Positions 24,320 through 35,680 of a stretch of DNA of 64,000 nt are shown here, in pieces; within the stretch, counting starts at the first letter, position 1; every line of letters starts with the position of its first letter. A model generated the notes under the pieces. That model was not told the origin of the DNA, ran no database searches, and was given only the letters and a program-made list of their open reading frames with translations. The position numbers were made by a program, and so were the translations under genes. This stretch comes from DATKIY01 sp963726755. GTDB taxonomy: Bacteria > Actinomycetota > Actinomycetes > JAHEKZ01. The DNA is taken from the NCBI GenBank assembly GCA_963726755.1, contig CAVSDB010000003.1:372001-436000 (forward strand), given 5' to 3'.

Positions 24320-26182
24320 GTGACCAAAGAGGTCGTTCAACTCGATCGCGTCATCATCCGCTTTGCCGGCGACTCCGGCGACGGCATGCAGTTGACCGGG
24401 GACCGCTTCACCACTGAGACCGCAGTTCTCGGCAACGACCTGGCCACATTGCCGGACTTCCCCGCCGAGATTCGCGCGCCAGCCGGGACATTGCCCGGCG
24501 TCTCGGCGTTCCAGGTTCACTTCGCCGACCACGACGTAATGACCCCCGGGGACGCTCCGAACGTCCTGGTAGCCATGAACCCCGCCGCGCTCAAAGCCAA
24601 TCTCGCCGACGTCCCGCGTGGCGCCGACCTCATCATCAACACCGACGAGTTCACCCCTCGTAACCTCAAACGGGTTGGCTACGACGAGAACCCGCTCGAG
24701 GACGCCTCGTTGGAGGCCTACCGCGTCCACCCCATCGCGCTGACTTCAATGACCGTCGCCGCCTTGAAGGATCTCGACATCTCGCGCAAGGACGCCGAAC
24801 GCGCGAAGAACATGTTTGCCCTCGGCCTGCTCTGCTGGCTCTACCACCGCCCCACCGAGGGCACCTTGGCATTTCTCGACAAGAAGTTCGCGAGTGCACC
24901 GGTCCTTCTCCAAGCCAACCGCACCGCGTTCGAGGCTGGGTGGAGTTTTGGCGAAACCACCGAGGACTTCTCAATCTCGTACGAGATCAAGCCAGCGCCA
25001 GTCCTCCCCGGCACTTACCGCAACATCTCAGGCAATCTGGCGCTGGCATACGGCTTGCTCGCAGCCTCTTGGAAGTCCGAACTACCGCTCTTCCTCGGCT
25101 CGTACCCGATCACGCCAGCCTCGGACATCCTTCACGAACTCAGCAAGCACAAGCGCTTTGGCGTGCGTACTTTCCAGGCCGAGGACGAGATCGCCGGTAT
25201 CGGCGCCGCGCTGGGAGCAGCCTTCGGCGGTCACCTCGGTGTGACCACCACGTCCGGTCCCGGCCTGGCACTCAAGAGCGAGACCATCGGTCTAGCTGTC
25301 TCGCTCGAACTTCCCCTCATCATCTGCGACATCCAGCGTGGCGGTCCGTCTACCGGACTGCCGACTAAGACCGAGCAATCCGATCTGCTGCAGGCGATGT
25401 TCGGACGCAACGGCGAAGCGCCAGTCCCGATCGTTGCCCCTCGCTCACCCAGCGACTGTTTCGCCGCCGCCGTCGAGGCCGCACGAATCGCTATCAAGTA
25501 CCGGACCCCTGTTGTGCTGCTGTCCGACGGATACCTCGCCAACGGTTCGGAGCCCTGGTCATTGCCAAACCTCAGTGAACTGCCTGACCTTTCTCCCGAT
25601 TTCGCGACCGAGGCCAACCACACCGACAAGGACGGCAACCCAGAGTTCTGGCCCTATCTACGCGATCCCGAGACCATGGCTCGCGCCTGGGCGATCCCAG
25701 GAACCTCTGGGCTCGAGCACCGCATCGGTGGACTCGAGAAGCAAGACGGCACGGGGAACATCTCGTACGACCCCACCAACCACGACTTCATGGTTCGAGT
25801 GCGCCAGGCCAAGGTCGATGCCATCGCACGATCGATTCCAGACCTCGAAGTCGATGACCCCACCGGCGACGCCGAGATCCTCGTCATCGGTTGGGGTTCG
25901 ACCTATGGACCCATCGGTGCCGCCGTCCGCCGGTGTCGAGACCAGGGAATCTCCGTTGCGCAAGCTCACTTCCGCCACGTCAATCCGTTGCCGTCGAACA
26001 CCGGCGAGGTGTTGCGCAGCTACCGCAAGGTCTTGCTGCCCGAAATGAATCTGGGACAACTCGCGCTACTACTGCGCGGACGCTTCCTGGTCGACGTCAT
26101 CGCGTACAACCAGGTCCGCGGCATGCCGTTCAAGGCCGCCGAGTTAACAGCTGTGATTGAGGAGGTGGCAGCCGGTGAATGA
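24320..26182 (+). CDS. korA: 2-oxoacid:ferredoxin oxidoreductase, fused gamma-alpha subunit
   Basis: A 620 aa protein in two parts. The N-terminal gamma domain (residues about 1-200) begins RVIIRFAGDSGDGMQLTGDR. The alpha domain has LFLGSYPITPASDILHELSK near residue 250, TTTSGPGLALKSETIGLA and RGGPSTGLPTKTEQSDLL. With KorB it oxidises 2-oxoglutarate (or another 2-oxoacid) and CoA to acyl-CoA and CO2, reducing ferredoxin. The start is GTG at 24320. The two-subunit gamma-alpha plus beta form is common in actinobacteria, where KorAB can replace or bypass 2-oxoglutarate dehydrogenase. It faces away from the partial nuo cluster. Substrate assignment to 2-oxoglutarate is by family and not proven. 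Confidence 0.9.
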   Translation: MTKEVVQLDRVIIRFAGDSGDGMQLTGDRFTTETAVLGNDLATLPDFPAEIRAPAGTLPGVSAFQVHFADHDVMTPGDAPNVLVAMNPAALKANLADVPRGADLIINTDEFTPRNLKRVGYDENPLEDASLEAYRVHPIALTSMTVAALKDLDISRKDAERAKNMFALGLLCWLYHRPTEGTLAFLDKKFASAPVLLQANRTAFEAGWSFGETTEDFSISYEIKPAPVLPGTYRNISGNLALAYGLLAASWKSELPLFLGSYPITPASDILHELSKHKRFGVRTFQAEDEIAGIGAALGAAFGGHLGVTTTSGPGLALKSETIGLAVSLELPLIICDIQRGGPSTGLPTKTEQSDLLQAMFGRNGEAPVPIVAPRSPSDCFAAAVEAARIAIKYRTPVVLLSDGYLANGSEPWSLPNLSELPDLSPDFATEANHTDKDGNPEFWPYLRDPETMARAWAIPGTSGLEHRIGGLEKQDGTGNISYDPTNHDFMVRVRQAKVDAIARSIPDLEVDDPTGDAEILVIGWGSTYGPIGAAVRRCRDQGISVAQAHFRHVNPLPSNTGEVLRSYRKVLLPEMNLGQLALLLRGRFLVDVIAYNQVRGMPFKAAELTAVIEEVAAGE

Positions 26183-27287
26183 GCCCGCACCAGGCTTTGG
26201 GCGAGTGACGGACGCTGCCGACCAAGATGCAGAGGTAGATCCGCTTGCCGGCGTCCCTCGCACAGAAATTCCATTGACCACCAAGGACTTCAAGACCGAC
26301 CAAGAGGTTCGCTGGTGTCCCGGTTGCGGTGACTACGCAGTGCTAGCCGCGGTTCAGTCGTTTCTTCCCGAGTTGGAACTGCGGCGCGAGAACATCGTCT
26401 TCGTTTCTGGCATCGGGTGCTCGTCCCGCTTCCCCTACTACATGAACACGTACGGGATGCATTCGATCCATGGTCGGGCGCCGGCGATTGCCACGGGATT
26501 AGCGATCTCACGTCCAGACCTCTCGGTTTGGGTAGTGACGGGCGATGGAGATGCTCTTTCGATTGGCGGCAACCACCTGATCCACGCGCTTCGGCGCAAC
26601 GTCAATCTCAAGATCTTGCTCTTCAACAACCGCATCTACGGACTGACGAAGGGTCAGTACTCGCCCACCTCTGAACAGGGCAAAGTCACAAAGTCGACTC
26701 CACTCGGTTCTCTCGACGTGCCCTTCAATCCGGTCTCGTTGGCGCTTGGTGCTGAGGCATCCTTCGTCGCTCGCACGATCGACACCGACCGTAAACACCT
26801 CACTGGGGTATTACGCGCGGCCGCTCATCACCGCGGTACTGCACTGGTCGAGATCTACCAGAACTGCAACATCTTCAATGACGGCGCGTTCGAGCTACTC
26901 ACCTCGGCGGAGACTAGGGACGACGCGCTCATCCGCATCGAGCACGGTGAAGAGATCCGATTCGGATCTGAAGGTCAGCGTGGTGTGGCAAGAATGCCTG
27001 ACGGAACGCTTCGCGTTGTTGATGTCGCTGAACCGGGCGCCGGAACGCTGCTAGTCCACGATGCACATGCCGCCAATCCTGAAGTTGCGTTCGCACTGAC
27101 GCGGTTGGCTGATCCCACCTCACTGCGTACGACTGCCATTGGAATCTTCCGCGATGTACACCGTGCGAGTTATGACGATTTGCTTCACGAACAGATCGCC
27201 GATGCAGTCGACGATCAGGGTCCAGGCGGGCTCGACGCACTCGAAGAACTCATCGCTGGCAAGGACAATTGGACCGTCACGGCGTAG
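26175..27287 (+). CDS. korB: 2-oxoacid:ferredoxin oxidoreductase, beta subunit
   Basis: The 370 aa beta subunit binds thiamine diphosphate and a 4Fe-4S cluster. VRWCPGCGDYAVLAAVQSF and SGIGCSSRFPYYMNTYG hold cluster cysteines; WVVTGDGDALSIGGNHLIHA and LLFNNRIYGLTKGQYSPTS form the TPP site. EIYQNCNIFNDGAFE carries the fourth cysteine. I chose the GTG at 26175-26177, overlapping the korA stop by eight bases. The C-terminal ~90 residues (after the TPP core) are typical of the actinobacterial form. Confidence 0.91.
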   Translation: MNEPAPGFGRVTDAADQDAEVDPLAGVPRTEIPLTTKDFKTDQEVRWCPGCGDYAVLAAVQSFLPELELRRENIVFVSGIGCSSRFPYYMNTYGMHSIHGRAPAIATGLAISRPDLSVWVVTGDGDALSIGGNHLIHALRRNVNLKILLFNNRIYGLTKGQYSPTSEQGKVTKSTPLGSLDVPFNPVSLALGAEASFVARTIDTDRKHLTGVLRAAAHHRGTALVEIYQNCNIFNDGAFELLTSAETRDDALIRIEHGEEIRFGSEGQRGVARMPDGTLRVVDVAEPGAGTLLVHDAHAANPEVAFALTRLADPTSLRTTAIGIFRDVHRASYDDLLHEQIADAVDDQGPGGLDALEELIAGKDNWTVTA

Positions 27288-27297
27288 TCGAAACTAC

Positions 27298-27322
27298 TTT
27301 CAAATTTCGTTGAAATTCTTTT
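27298..27322 (+). terminator. Weak AT-rich hairpin after korB
   Basis: TTTCAA at 27298-27303 and TTGAAA at 27310-27315 form a six-base stem with a six-base loop, followed by TTCTTTT. It lies eleven bases after the korB stop and may act as its terminator. The stem is short and AT-rich, so support is modest. Confidence 0.4.
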
Positions 27323-27399
27323 CCCACAAGGGCTTTCGACCACCCCAAACTGTCAGACCCCTTCTCTAATCTGGTAACAGATTCGAAGGAGGTCGGTCA

Positions 27400-28695
27400 G
27401 TGTTCAACCCAACATCGTTACCCCCGCAGTTAGAAGAACTGCGTGACCTGGTTGCGGCGCTGCCCACCAGTACGGGGTGCACGATGTCGGCGGAAGAAAG
27501 GGCTGCTTGGGTCGTCGGTCTCCAACAAATATCCGATGCGGTCAGTGCCGCGTCCCTTCAGATGTTGTCTGCATTTGACGCAGCCGGGGATGGCGAGACG
27601 CTACACGCAGCGCGCTCAACTCAGGCTTGGTTACGGGGTGCTCTCGGCATATCCGGTGGAGACGCTTCCACTCGAGTTCGACTGGCTCGTCGATCGAGAG
27701 ACGAACTCGCGCCAACCGTTGAACGTCTGAAAGAAGGCTCGCTTCGGTACGACCACCTACGTGTCGTCGACAACGCCACCCGCGACCTCCCGGAGGAGCA
27801 GCAAGGTGAGGCGGCAGAACTCCTCACCTCCCTTGCCTGTCAAGCCAGCGTGCAACAGGTTCGGCAGGCTGGCGAGCATCTGCGTTCGGTCGTCAATCCC
27901 GATGGCTCACTCGCGAAGGCCGAGCAGGACTTCTCACGCCGTCGACTGCATCTCTCACCCCTGCTCGACGGGATGGTCGCCCTCGACGGGCTCTTAGATG
28001 CAGAGTCCGCCGCGACGTTGAATGCGGCCCTAACTCCGTTCCTTGTTCCAGCCGGGTCAGAGGATCGCCGTAGCACTCCGCAACGCCGGGCCGACGGTCT
28101 GATCCAGTTGGCGGACCTGGCCCTGACTCAAGCTGATCTACCGATCAGCGGCGGCAGCCGCCCACAACTGACCCTCGTCTGCCCTCCGAGCACTATCACG
28201 GGACCCGCAGCAGGAGGTCCGGCTCGCCTCCCTGATGCTCCCGGCGGAGGGGCCGTGATCACGGCAGTGGCCGCGCAGCGAATCGCTTGCGACCCTGCAG
28301 TGTCCACGGTGCTACTCAACAGCGAGTTCGTCCCGATCAATTTGGGCCGAACCCAACGCCTGTTCTCGCCGCAGCAACGCAAACTGCTTGCCCTTCGTGA
28401 TGCGGGCTGCCGGTTCCCTGGGTGTGATCTGCCACCGGCATTCACCGATGCTCACCACGTGGTCCACTGGGGCCAGGGCGGCGAGACGGACATGGCAAAC
28501 GCACTGCTGCTCTGCCGACATCACCATCGTTCAGTCCATGAGGGCGGATGGGCAATTGGGAACAAGGATCGATTCGCCGGGACGAACGGAACCATCACCT
28601 TCCGCCACCCCGCGGGACTCCTGATCCTTCCTTCGTCACCTGTCGGCCAGCGCGAAGCCGTGACTGGATGGGGTCGTCCGCCAAACACCAGCTAG
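27400..28695 (+). CDS. DUF222 / HNH endonuclease-domain protein
   Basis: A 431 aa protein with an N-terminal DUF222 region (residues about 20-300: ARSTQAWLRGALGISGGDAS, LDGLLDAESAATLNAAL) and a C-terminal HNH nuclease motif, GCRFPGCDLPPAFTDAHHVV then NALLLCRHHHRSVHEGGW. This architecture, including the 13E12 repeat family of mycobacteria, is abundant and often multicopy in actinobacteria; its role is unclear. GTG at 27400 follows GAAGGAGGT, one of the strongest ribosome sites in the window. No flanking repeats or integrase are seen, so mobility of this copy is not supported. Confidence 0.87.
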   Translation: MFNPTSLPPQLEELRDLVAALPTSTGCTMSAEERAAWVVGLQQISDAVSAASLQMLSAFDAAGDGETLHAARSTQAWLRGALGISGGDASTRVRLARRSRDELAPTVERLKEGSLRYDHLRVVDNATRDLPEEQQGEAAELLTSLACQASVQQVRQAGEHLRSVVNPDGSLAKAEQDFSRRRLHLSPLLDGMVALDGLLDAESAATLNAALTPFLVPAGSEDRRSTPQRRADGLIQLADLALTQADLPISGGSRPQLTLVCPPSTITGPAAGGPARLPDAPGGGAVITAVAAQRIACDPAVSTVLLNSEFVPINLGRTQRLFSPQQRKLLALRDAGCRFPGCDLPPAFTDAHHVVHWGQGGETDMANALLLCRHHHRSVHEGGWAIGNKDRFAGTNGTITFRHPAGLLILPSSPVGQREAVTGWGRPPNTS

Positions 28696-28736
28696 CCACG
28701 AATCGCACCTACCTTCAGACGACGTAGTGTGGAGTC

Positions 28737-29666
28737 GTGTCCGAACAGCGCCGTGGCCTTCTCTACGGCGCTGCGGCATATCTGCTCTGGGGCGTCTTCC
28801 CGCTCTACTTCCCACTTCTCAAGCCGGCCAGCCCTCTAGAGATCCTCGCCAATCGAATCGTTTGGTCGCTCGTCGTTGTTGCCGTGCTGCTAGCGGTCCG
28901 ACGCCGGTGGTCATGGCTAAGTGACTTGCGCACTGATCGACGCAGACTCTTCTTGCTATCGGTCGCCGCGGTCACCATCGCGATGAACTGGGGGACCTAC
29001 ATCTACGGCGTGAATAGCAATCAAGTCGTAGAGACGTCGCTGGGCTACTTCATCAATCCACTGGTCACCGTCATGTTCGGGGTCGTACTCCTGCATGAGC
29101 GGTTACGCCGTACGCAATGGGCAGCCGTGGGCCTCGGCGCTCTAGCGGTGGTGGTGCTGACTATTGACTATGGCGGGTTGCCGTGGATCGCGCTGATTCT
29201 CGCCTTCAGTTTCGGCACCTACGGGTTGCTCAAGAAGACCGTAAACATGGGCGCACTGGAAAGCCTCAGCGTCGAGACCGGCTTGCTCTTCCTGCCAGCT
29301 TTGGCCTTCCTGGTGTATCTCAATATTCAGGGCACCAGCACGTTGCAGGAGGAGGGGATCGGACAGGCCGCATGGCTTGTCGACGACTGGGCTGGTCACG
29401 GCCATCCCCCTGCTGTTCTTTGGCGCAGCAGCGACCCGCATACCGCTTGACGTGGATCGGACTGCTTGCAGTACTCGGCGCCGGTGTTGCAGTTCCTGAT
29501 TGGTGTATTCGTGCTCAATGAATCGATGCCAGCCTCACGATGGATCGGCTTCGGGATGGTCTGGTGCGCCCTCCTAATCCTGACGGTCGACTCGGTAAGG
29601 GCAGCCCGACTCGGGCGCCAAGCTGCATGCGACGAGATCGATCGCGACGCGGCGGAAGCGCACTAG
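28737..29666 (+). CDS. rarD: RarD/EamA-family permease (frameshifts near the 3' end)
   Basis: A ten-helix transporter of the drug/metabolite superfamily. SEQRRGLLYGAAAYLLWGVF, LEILANRIVWSLVVVAVLL, MNWGTYIYGVNSNQVVETSL and GYFINPLVTVMFGVVLLHER are classic RarD segments. Near 29370-29485 the frame changes several times (TTGLVTAIPLLFFGAAATRI, then LTWIGLL, then QYSAPVLQFLIGVFVLNES), ending ARLGRQAACDEIDRDAAEAH. Joined length is about 309 aa. RarD exports or imports an unknown solute; chloramphenicol sensitivity gave the name. It ends one base from the convergent GH15 gene. Confidence 0.84.
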
Positions 29667-29667
29667 G

Positions 29668-31544
<1,877 letters not shown>

Positions 31545-31571
31545 CACACTCCCTTAGCGATGCTTAGTTAC

Positions 31572-32564
31572 CTAGCCTGTTCGAGAAACTACGCGATCGC
31601 ACAGTGACTCGAGTGCGGTCTTTGCGGGACTTGGTTGCAGAGGCTGCAGCAGATCTCTTGATTGCCGGGCATAGCGCTGCAGATCTGCGTCTGACTTATG
31701 GTCATCGCGTCACTCGCCCGAAGCAGTGCCAGAGCACGCGAGTGTCGCTCCGGATCGGCCAGATCACTGCTCAACAACTCTTGGAGTTCGGCGTCGGCAG
31801 GATCCTTGGACGCCAGCGCATGGAGCACCGGGAGCGTGCGTACACCTTCGCGAAGGTCGGTGCCAGGCGTCTTACCCAAGTCGGTGCTGTCGCTCGTGAC
31901 GTCGAGAACGTCGTCGGCAAGTTGGAAGGCGATTCCGATGTGCTCACCGAATCTCGTCATGACGTCAACCACCTCGGGATTGGCTCCGGCCATCAATGCG
32001 CCAAACCGACCCGACGTCGCGATCAGCGATCCGGTCTTGTCGGCGACGACCGACGAGGTAGTGCTCAACCGGGTCGTCGTCAGGACCGGGGCCAAGCGTC
32101 TCCTTGATCTGACCTACGACGAGGCGTTCGAAGGTCTGCGCTTGGATCCGAACGGCTTCTGGTCCAAGGTCGGAGAGGATGTCGGACGCTCGCGCGAAGA
32201 GAAAGTCACCGGTGAGGATAGCGATGGTGTTGTCCCAACGCGCGTTGGCTGACGGCGCTCCCCGACGTAACGCCGCCTCGTCCATCACATCGTCGTGATA
32301 CAGCGTGGCTAGATGTGTCAGTTCGACAACCACGGCAGCAGGGACGACACCCGGTGCTTCAGGCTTGCCTGTCTCGGCGGCAAGCAGCACTAGCAACGGC
32401 CGAAACCGTTTTCCTCCGGCATCCACGAGGTGACGGGACGCCTCGGTCACGAAAGCAAAGTCGCTCTTGACCGCGTCGTGCAATGCTTCTTCGACCTCGT
32501 CCAACGACCTCGCTACGCGCTGGGCGAGCGCCAGATCGATGTCCGCTAGGTCGAAGTCAGCCAT
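31572..32564 (-). CDS. Long-chain polyprenyl diphosphate synthase (two frameshifts)
   Basis: A trans-prenyltransferase with both aspartate-rich motifs: LYHDDVMDEAALRRG (first) and FQLADDVLDVTSD (second), plus DAGGKRFRPLLVLLAAETG near the N-terminus. Frame changes near 32070 and 31690; the correct C-terminus is ADLQRYARQSRDLLQPLQ to CDRVVSRTG, stopping at 31572. Length is about 330 aa. Placed after the nuo operon and near men genes, it most likely makes the isoprenoid tail of menaquinone. Chain length cannot be read reliably from the sequence here. Confidence 0.86.
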
Positions 32565-32570
32565 GAGTCA

Positions 32571-34129
32571 CTATCGCAAGAAATACGCGGCCTTGTCGGC
32601 CAACTCGAGCACTGGGCCAGGGATGACGCCGAGCGCCACGGTGACGCCAACTGCAATCGCAAGGGCAAGCGTGGTGAAGATGCTGGGAACGGCCACCGTC
32701 GGACCATCAGTTGCAGGCTCCGAGAAGAACATCAGCACGATCACCCGAACGTAGAAGAACGCTGCCATGGCGCTCGCTAGTACACCGACGACGACTAGCG
32801 GTGTTGCGTGTGCCCTCGATGGCTGCTTCGAAGACGGCGAACTTGGCAGTGAAGCCGCTGGTGAGCGGGATGCCAGCAAACGCTAGGAGGAAGAGCGAAA
32901 TGGCTGCCGCAGTCAGGGGGGATCGTTTACCCAAGCCCGCCCACTTGGACAGGTGTGTTGCTTCACCACCGGCGTCACGTACGAGGGTGACCACCGCGAA
33001 GGCGCCGATGGTCGAGAAGCCGTACGCGACGAGGTAGAACATGGTGCTGGACAAGCCCTGTTGGTTTGCCGCCGTGACGCCAACCAAGATGAATCCGGCT
33101 TGAGCGACCGACGAGTAGGCCAGCATTCGCTTGATGTCGGTCTGGGTGATCGCGAGCACGGACGCAATGACCATCGTCAGGATCGAGACGATCCAAAACA
33201 GGGGTCGCCAGTCCCATACGTAGTCGCCTAACGCGACGTAGAAGACTCGGAGAACTGCACCGAAAGCAGCTGCCTTGGTGACGGCCGCCATAAAGGCTGT
33301 CAACGCTGTTGGTGCACCCTGATAAACGTCGGGCACCCACGAGTGGAAGGGCACTGCCCCGATCTTGAAGAACAATCCGACCGCTACTAGTGCCGTACCA
33401 ATCAACAGCAGCGGATCCAAACCAACGTTCGCGCCCAACGCGTCGTGAATGTCGGGGAAGGAAATCGAACCAGCGAACCCGAACAGCAGCGCGGAACCGA
33501 AGAGCAAGAAGGCTGAAGAGAAGGCGCCAAGCATGAAGTACTTCATGGCTGCCTCTTGCGACAACAACCGACGTCGCCGCGACAGCGCAACCATGATGTA
33601 CAGCGGGATTGAGAGCACTTCAAGGGCAACGAACAGCGTCAACAGGTCGTTGGCCGCGGGGAAGAGCATCATGCCGCCGATGGAGAACAGCGCCAGCGGC
33701 CAGACCTCGGTTTGTGTCACACCCTCGGCATCGAGTTCCCGCTCGAACGCGCTCGCTGGAATCGACGCCCCTGAGGGGGCGAACGGATCGCCGAGGCTGT
33801 CGACGTTGGCGTTCGGCGAACAACAAGAACGCCAGCAGCGAAAGCAGCAGGATTGTGGCTTGAATGAACACTGTGGGCTTGTCGATGGCCACCGTGCCCT
33901 GCGCTACCACCTTGCCGGCGTCTGGGAGCGTGACCTTCAACAGCACGACGAGAGCTGCGATCGTTGACCCAAAGGCGACGATCAGTTGGCTGACCCGACG
34001 CACGTGTCGAGGCAGGAATGCCTCGATCAACACCCCTACCAGGGCGGCACCAAACATGATGAGGATTGGCGACAACATCGAGTAGGCGAAACTCGGAGCG
34101 CTGAGCGTGTCGACCGCATGCCGAATCAC
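32571..34129 (-). CDS. nuoN: NADH-quinone oxidoreductase subunit N (two frameshifts)
   Basis: Last subunit of the full operon, about 519 aa. The first part starts VIRHAVDTLSAPSFAYSMLS; after a shift near 33815 the central part contains VFPLALFSIGG-like MMLFPAANDLLTLFVALEVL, FFKIGAVPFHSWVPDVYQGA and MLAYSSVAQAGFILVGVTA. After a second shift near 32810 the end runs ATPLVVVGVLASAMAAFFYV to ELADKAAYFLR. The start is GTG, overlapping the nuoM stop (GTGA). It forms the proton channel nearest the hydrophilic arm. Confidence 0.88.
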
Positions 34130-35679
34130 TGCCCCTCACCGCCTTGAGTCGCGCCTAAGTCCGCCGGGACAGCGGGCTCTAGAGGCGGCGCCCCGACGAT
34201 CTCGAGCGTTCGATCGACAGCCGGGTTGATGACGTCGAAGAGTGGCTGCGGGAAGAACCCGAAGAAGATGGTGAGCGCAACGACTGGCGCTATAGCCCAT
34301 GCCTCACGCGGGACTAGGTCGGCAAAGCCCTTGACGTTTTCAGTCTCAGGTCCCTGCGCCACCCGGCGGTACATGTTCAGCACATAGATCGCCGACAGCA
34401 CAATCCCGATAACCGCAATGACTGCGGCGGCCGACCAGCGCGGGTACGCACCCACCAACGTGGTGAGCTCTCCGACGAAACTGGCCATACCCGGCAGCGA
34501 CAGACTGCTCAGGCCGGCGATCAGGAACACTCCGGCGAGTATCGGTGCAACTCGTGCCACCCCACCGAACGATGAGATGTTTGCCGAGCCGCGACGGCGG
34601 ATCAAATAGCCGACGGTCAGGAACAACGCAGCTGCAGACAGGCCATGAGCGAACATGTAGACCGTGGCGCCTGAGTCCGCCAACTGCGTGAACGAAAACA
34701 CCCCAAGCACAATCACGCCGAAGTGCGAGATCGAGGTGTAAGCGACCAACCGATTCATGTCAGTCTGACCGATAGCAAGCAATCCCGCGTAGACGATGCT
34801 GACGACGGCCAACGTGACGACGAATGGCGCTGCCCATTGCGACGCGTCCGGAAACAGCGGCAGGCACAGTCGGATCATCGCGAAGGTGCCGACCTTGTCC
34901 AGAACCCCGACGAGCAGGGTGTTCGTTCCTGGGGTCCCGGCCGCCGCCGCATCTGGCAACCAGGTGTGCACGGGGAACATCGGCGCCTTGACGGCGAACG
35001 CTATGAAGAAAGCGACGAACAGCCAACGTTGCGTCGTGGGGTCCATCGAAAGGCCCGTGAGGCTCACGACGTTAAACGTTCCCTCGCCAAGTTCCCGAAC
35101 ACTCACGACGTACAGGCTGATCACGCCGACGAGCAGAATCAGTCCACCGAGCAAGCTGTACAACAGGAACTTCACTGCCGCATAACTTCGTTGAGCTCCG
35201 CCGAACAGTCCGATCATGAAGTAGATCGGAATCAACATGACCTCAAAGGCGACGTAGAACAAGAACAAGTCCGTTGCAGCGAAGGCAATGACCACGAATG
35301 ACTCGAGCACCAGGATCAGGGCGAAGTAGACCTGTGGTCGGTGAGAGCCAGCGCCAACGTTGTTCCAGTCAGCGGCGATCACTACTGGCACAAGAACGGC
35401 GAGCAACGCGATGAGAACAAGTGCGATTCCGTCAACGCCCACCGAGTACGAGATTCCGAACTGCGGAATCCAATCGACGCTGTCGACGAACTGGAAGGCC
35501 TCAGTCGAGTTGGCATCGAACTGCAGCGACATCGCTACGACGAGCAGCAGAACAACGACGGACACCACCAGCGCGAGTTGCTTGGCCAGCAACTCACGAC
35601 CGGCTGGCAGCAAACCGACGACGACGGCCCCGACTAAGGGGACCACCGCTATGACGGTGAGCCAGGGGAAATCGTCCAC
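34126..35679 (-). CDS. nuoM: NADH-quinone oxidoreductase subunit M
   Basis: An intact 517 aa antiporter-like subunit. SYSVGVDGIALVLIALLAVL, FYVAFEVMLIPIYFMIGLFG and AVKAPMFPVHTWLPDAAAAG are characteristic, with the channel lysine/glutamate helices in place (e.g. FEVMLIP glutamate, AVKAPMF lysine). It starts with GTG at 35677-35679. The gene is one base from nuoL and overlaps nuoN by four bases. Confidence 0.94.
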   Translation of the reverse strand: MDDFPWLTVIAVVPLVGAVVVGLLPAGRELLAKQLALVVSVVVLLLVVAMSLQFDANSTEAFQFVDSVDWIPQFGISYSVGVDGIALVLIALLAVLVPVVIAADWNNVGAGSHRPQVYFALILVLESFVVIAFAATDLFLFYVAFEVMLIPIYFMIGLFGGAQRSYAAVKFLLYSLLGGLILLVGVISLYVVSVRELGEGTFNVVSLTGLSMDPTTQRWLFVAFFIAFAVKAPMFPVHTWLPDAAAAGTPGTNTLLVGVLDKVGTFAMIRLCLPLFPDASQWAAPFVVTLAVVSIVYAGLLAIGQTDMNRLVAYTSISHFGVIVLGVFSFTQLADSGATVYMFAHGLSAAALFLTVGYLIRRRGSANISSFGGVARVAPILAGVFLIAGLSSLSLPGMASFVGELTTLVGAYPRWSAAAVIAVIGIVLSAIYVLNMYRRVAQGPETENVKGFADLVPREAWAIAPVVALTIFFGFFPQPLFDVINPAVDRTLEIVGAPPLEPAVPADLGATQGGEGQ

Positions 35680-35680
35680 G

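Noticed and set aside
27400..28695. DUF222/HNH gene as a mobile element
   Set aside because: No terminal repeats, target duplications or integrase genes flank it; family abundance alone does not support mobility of this copy.
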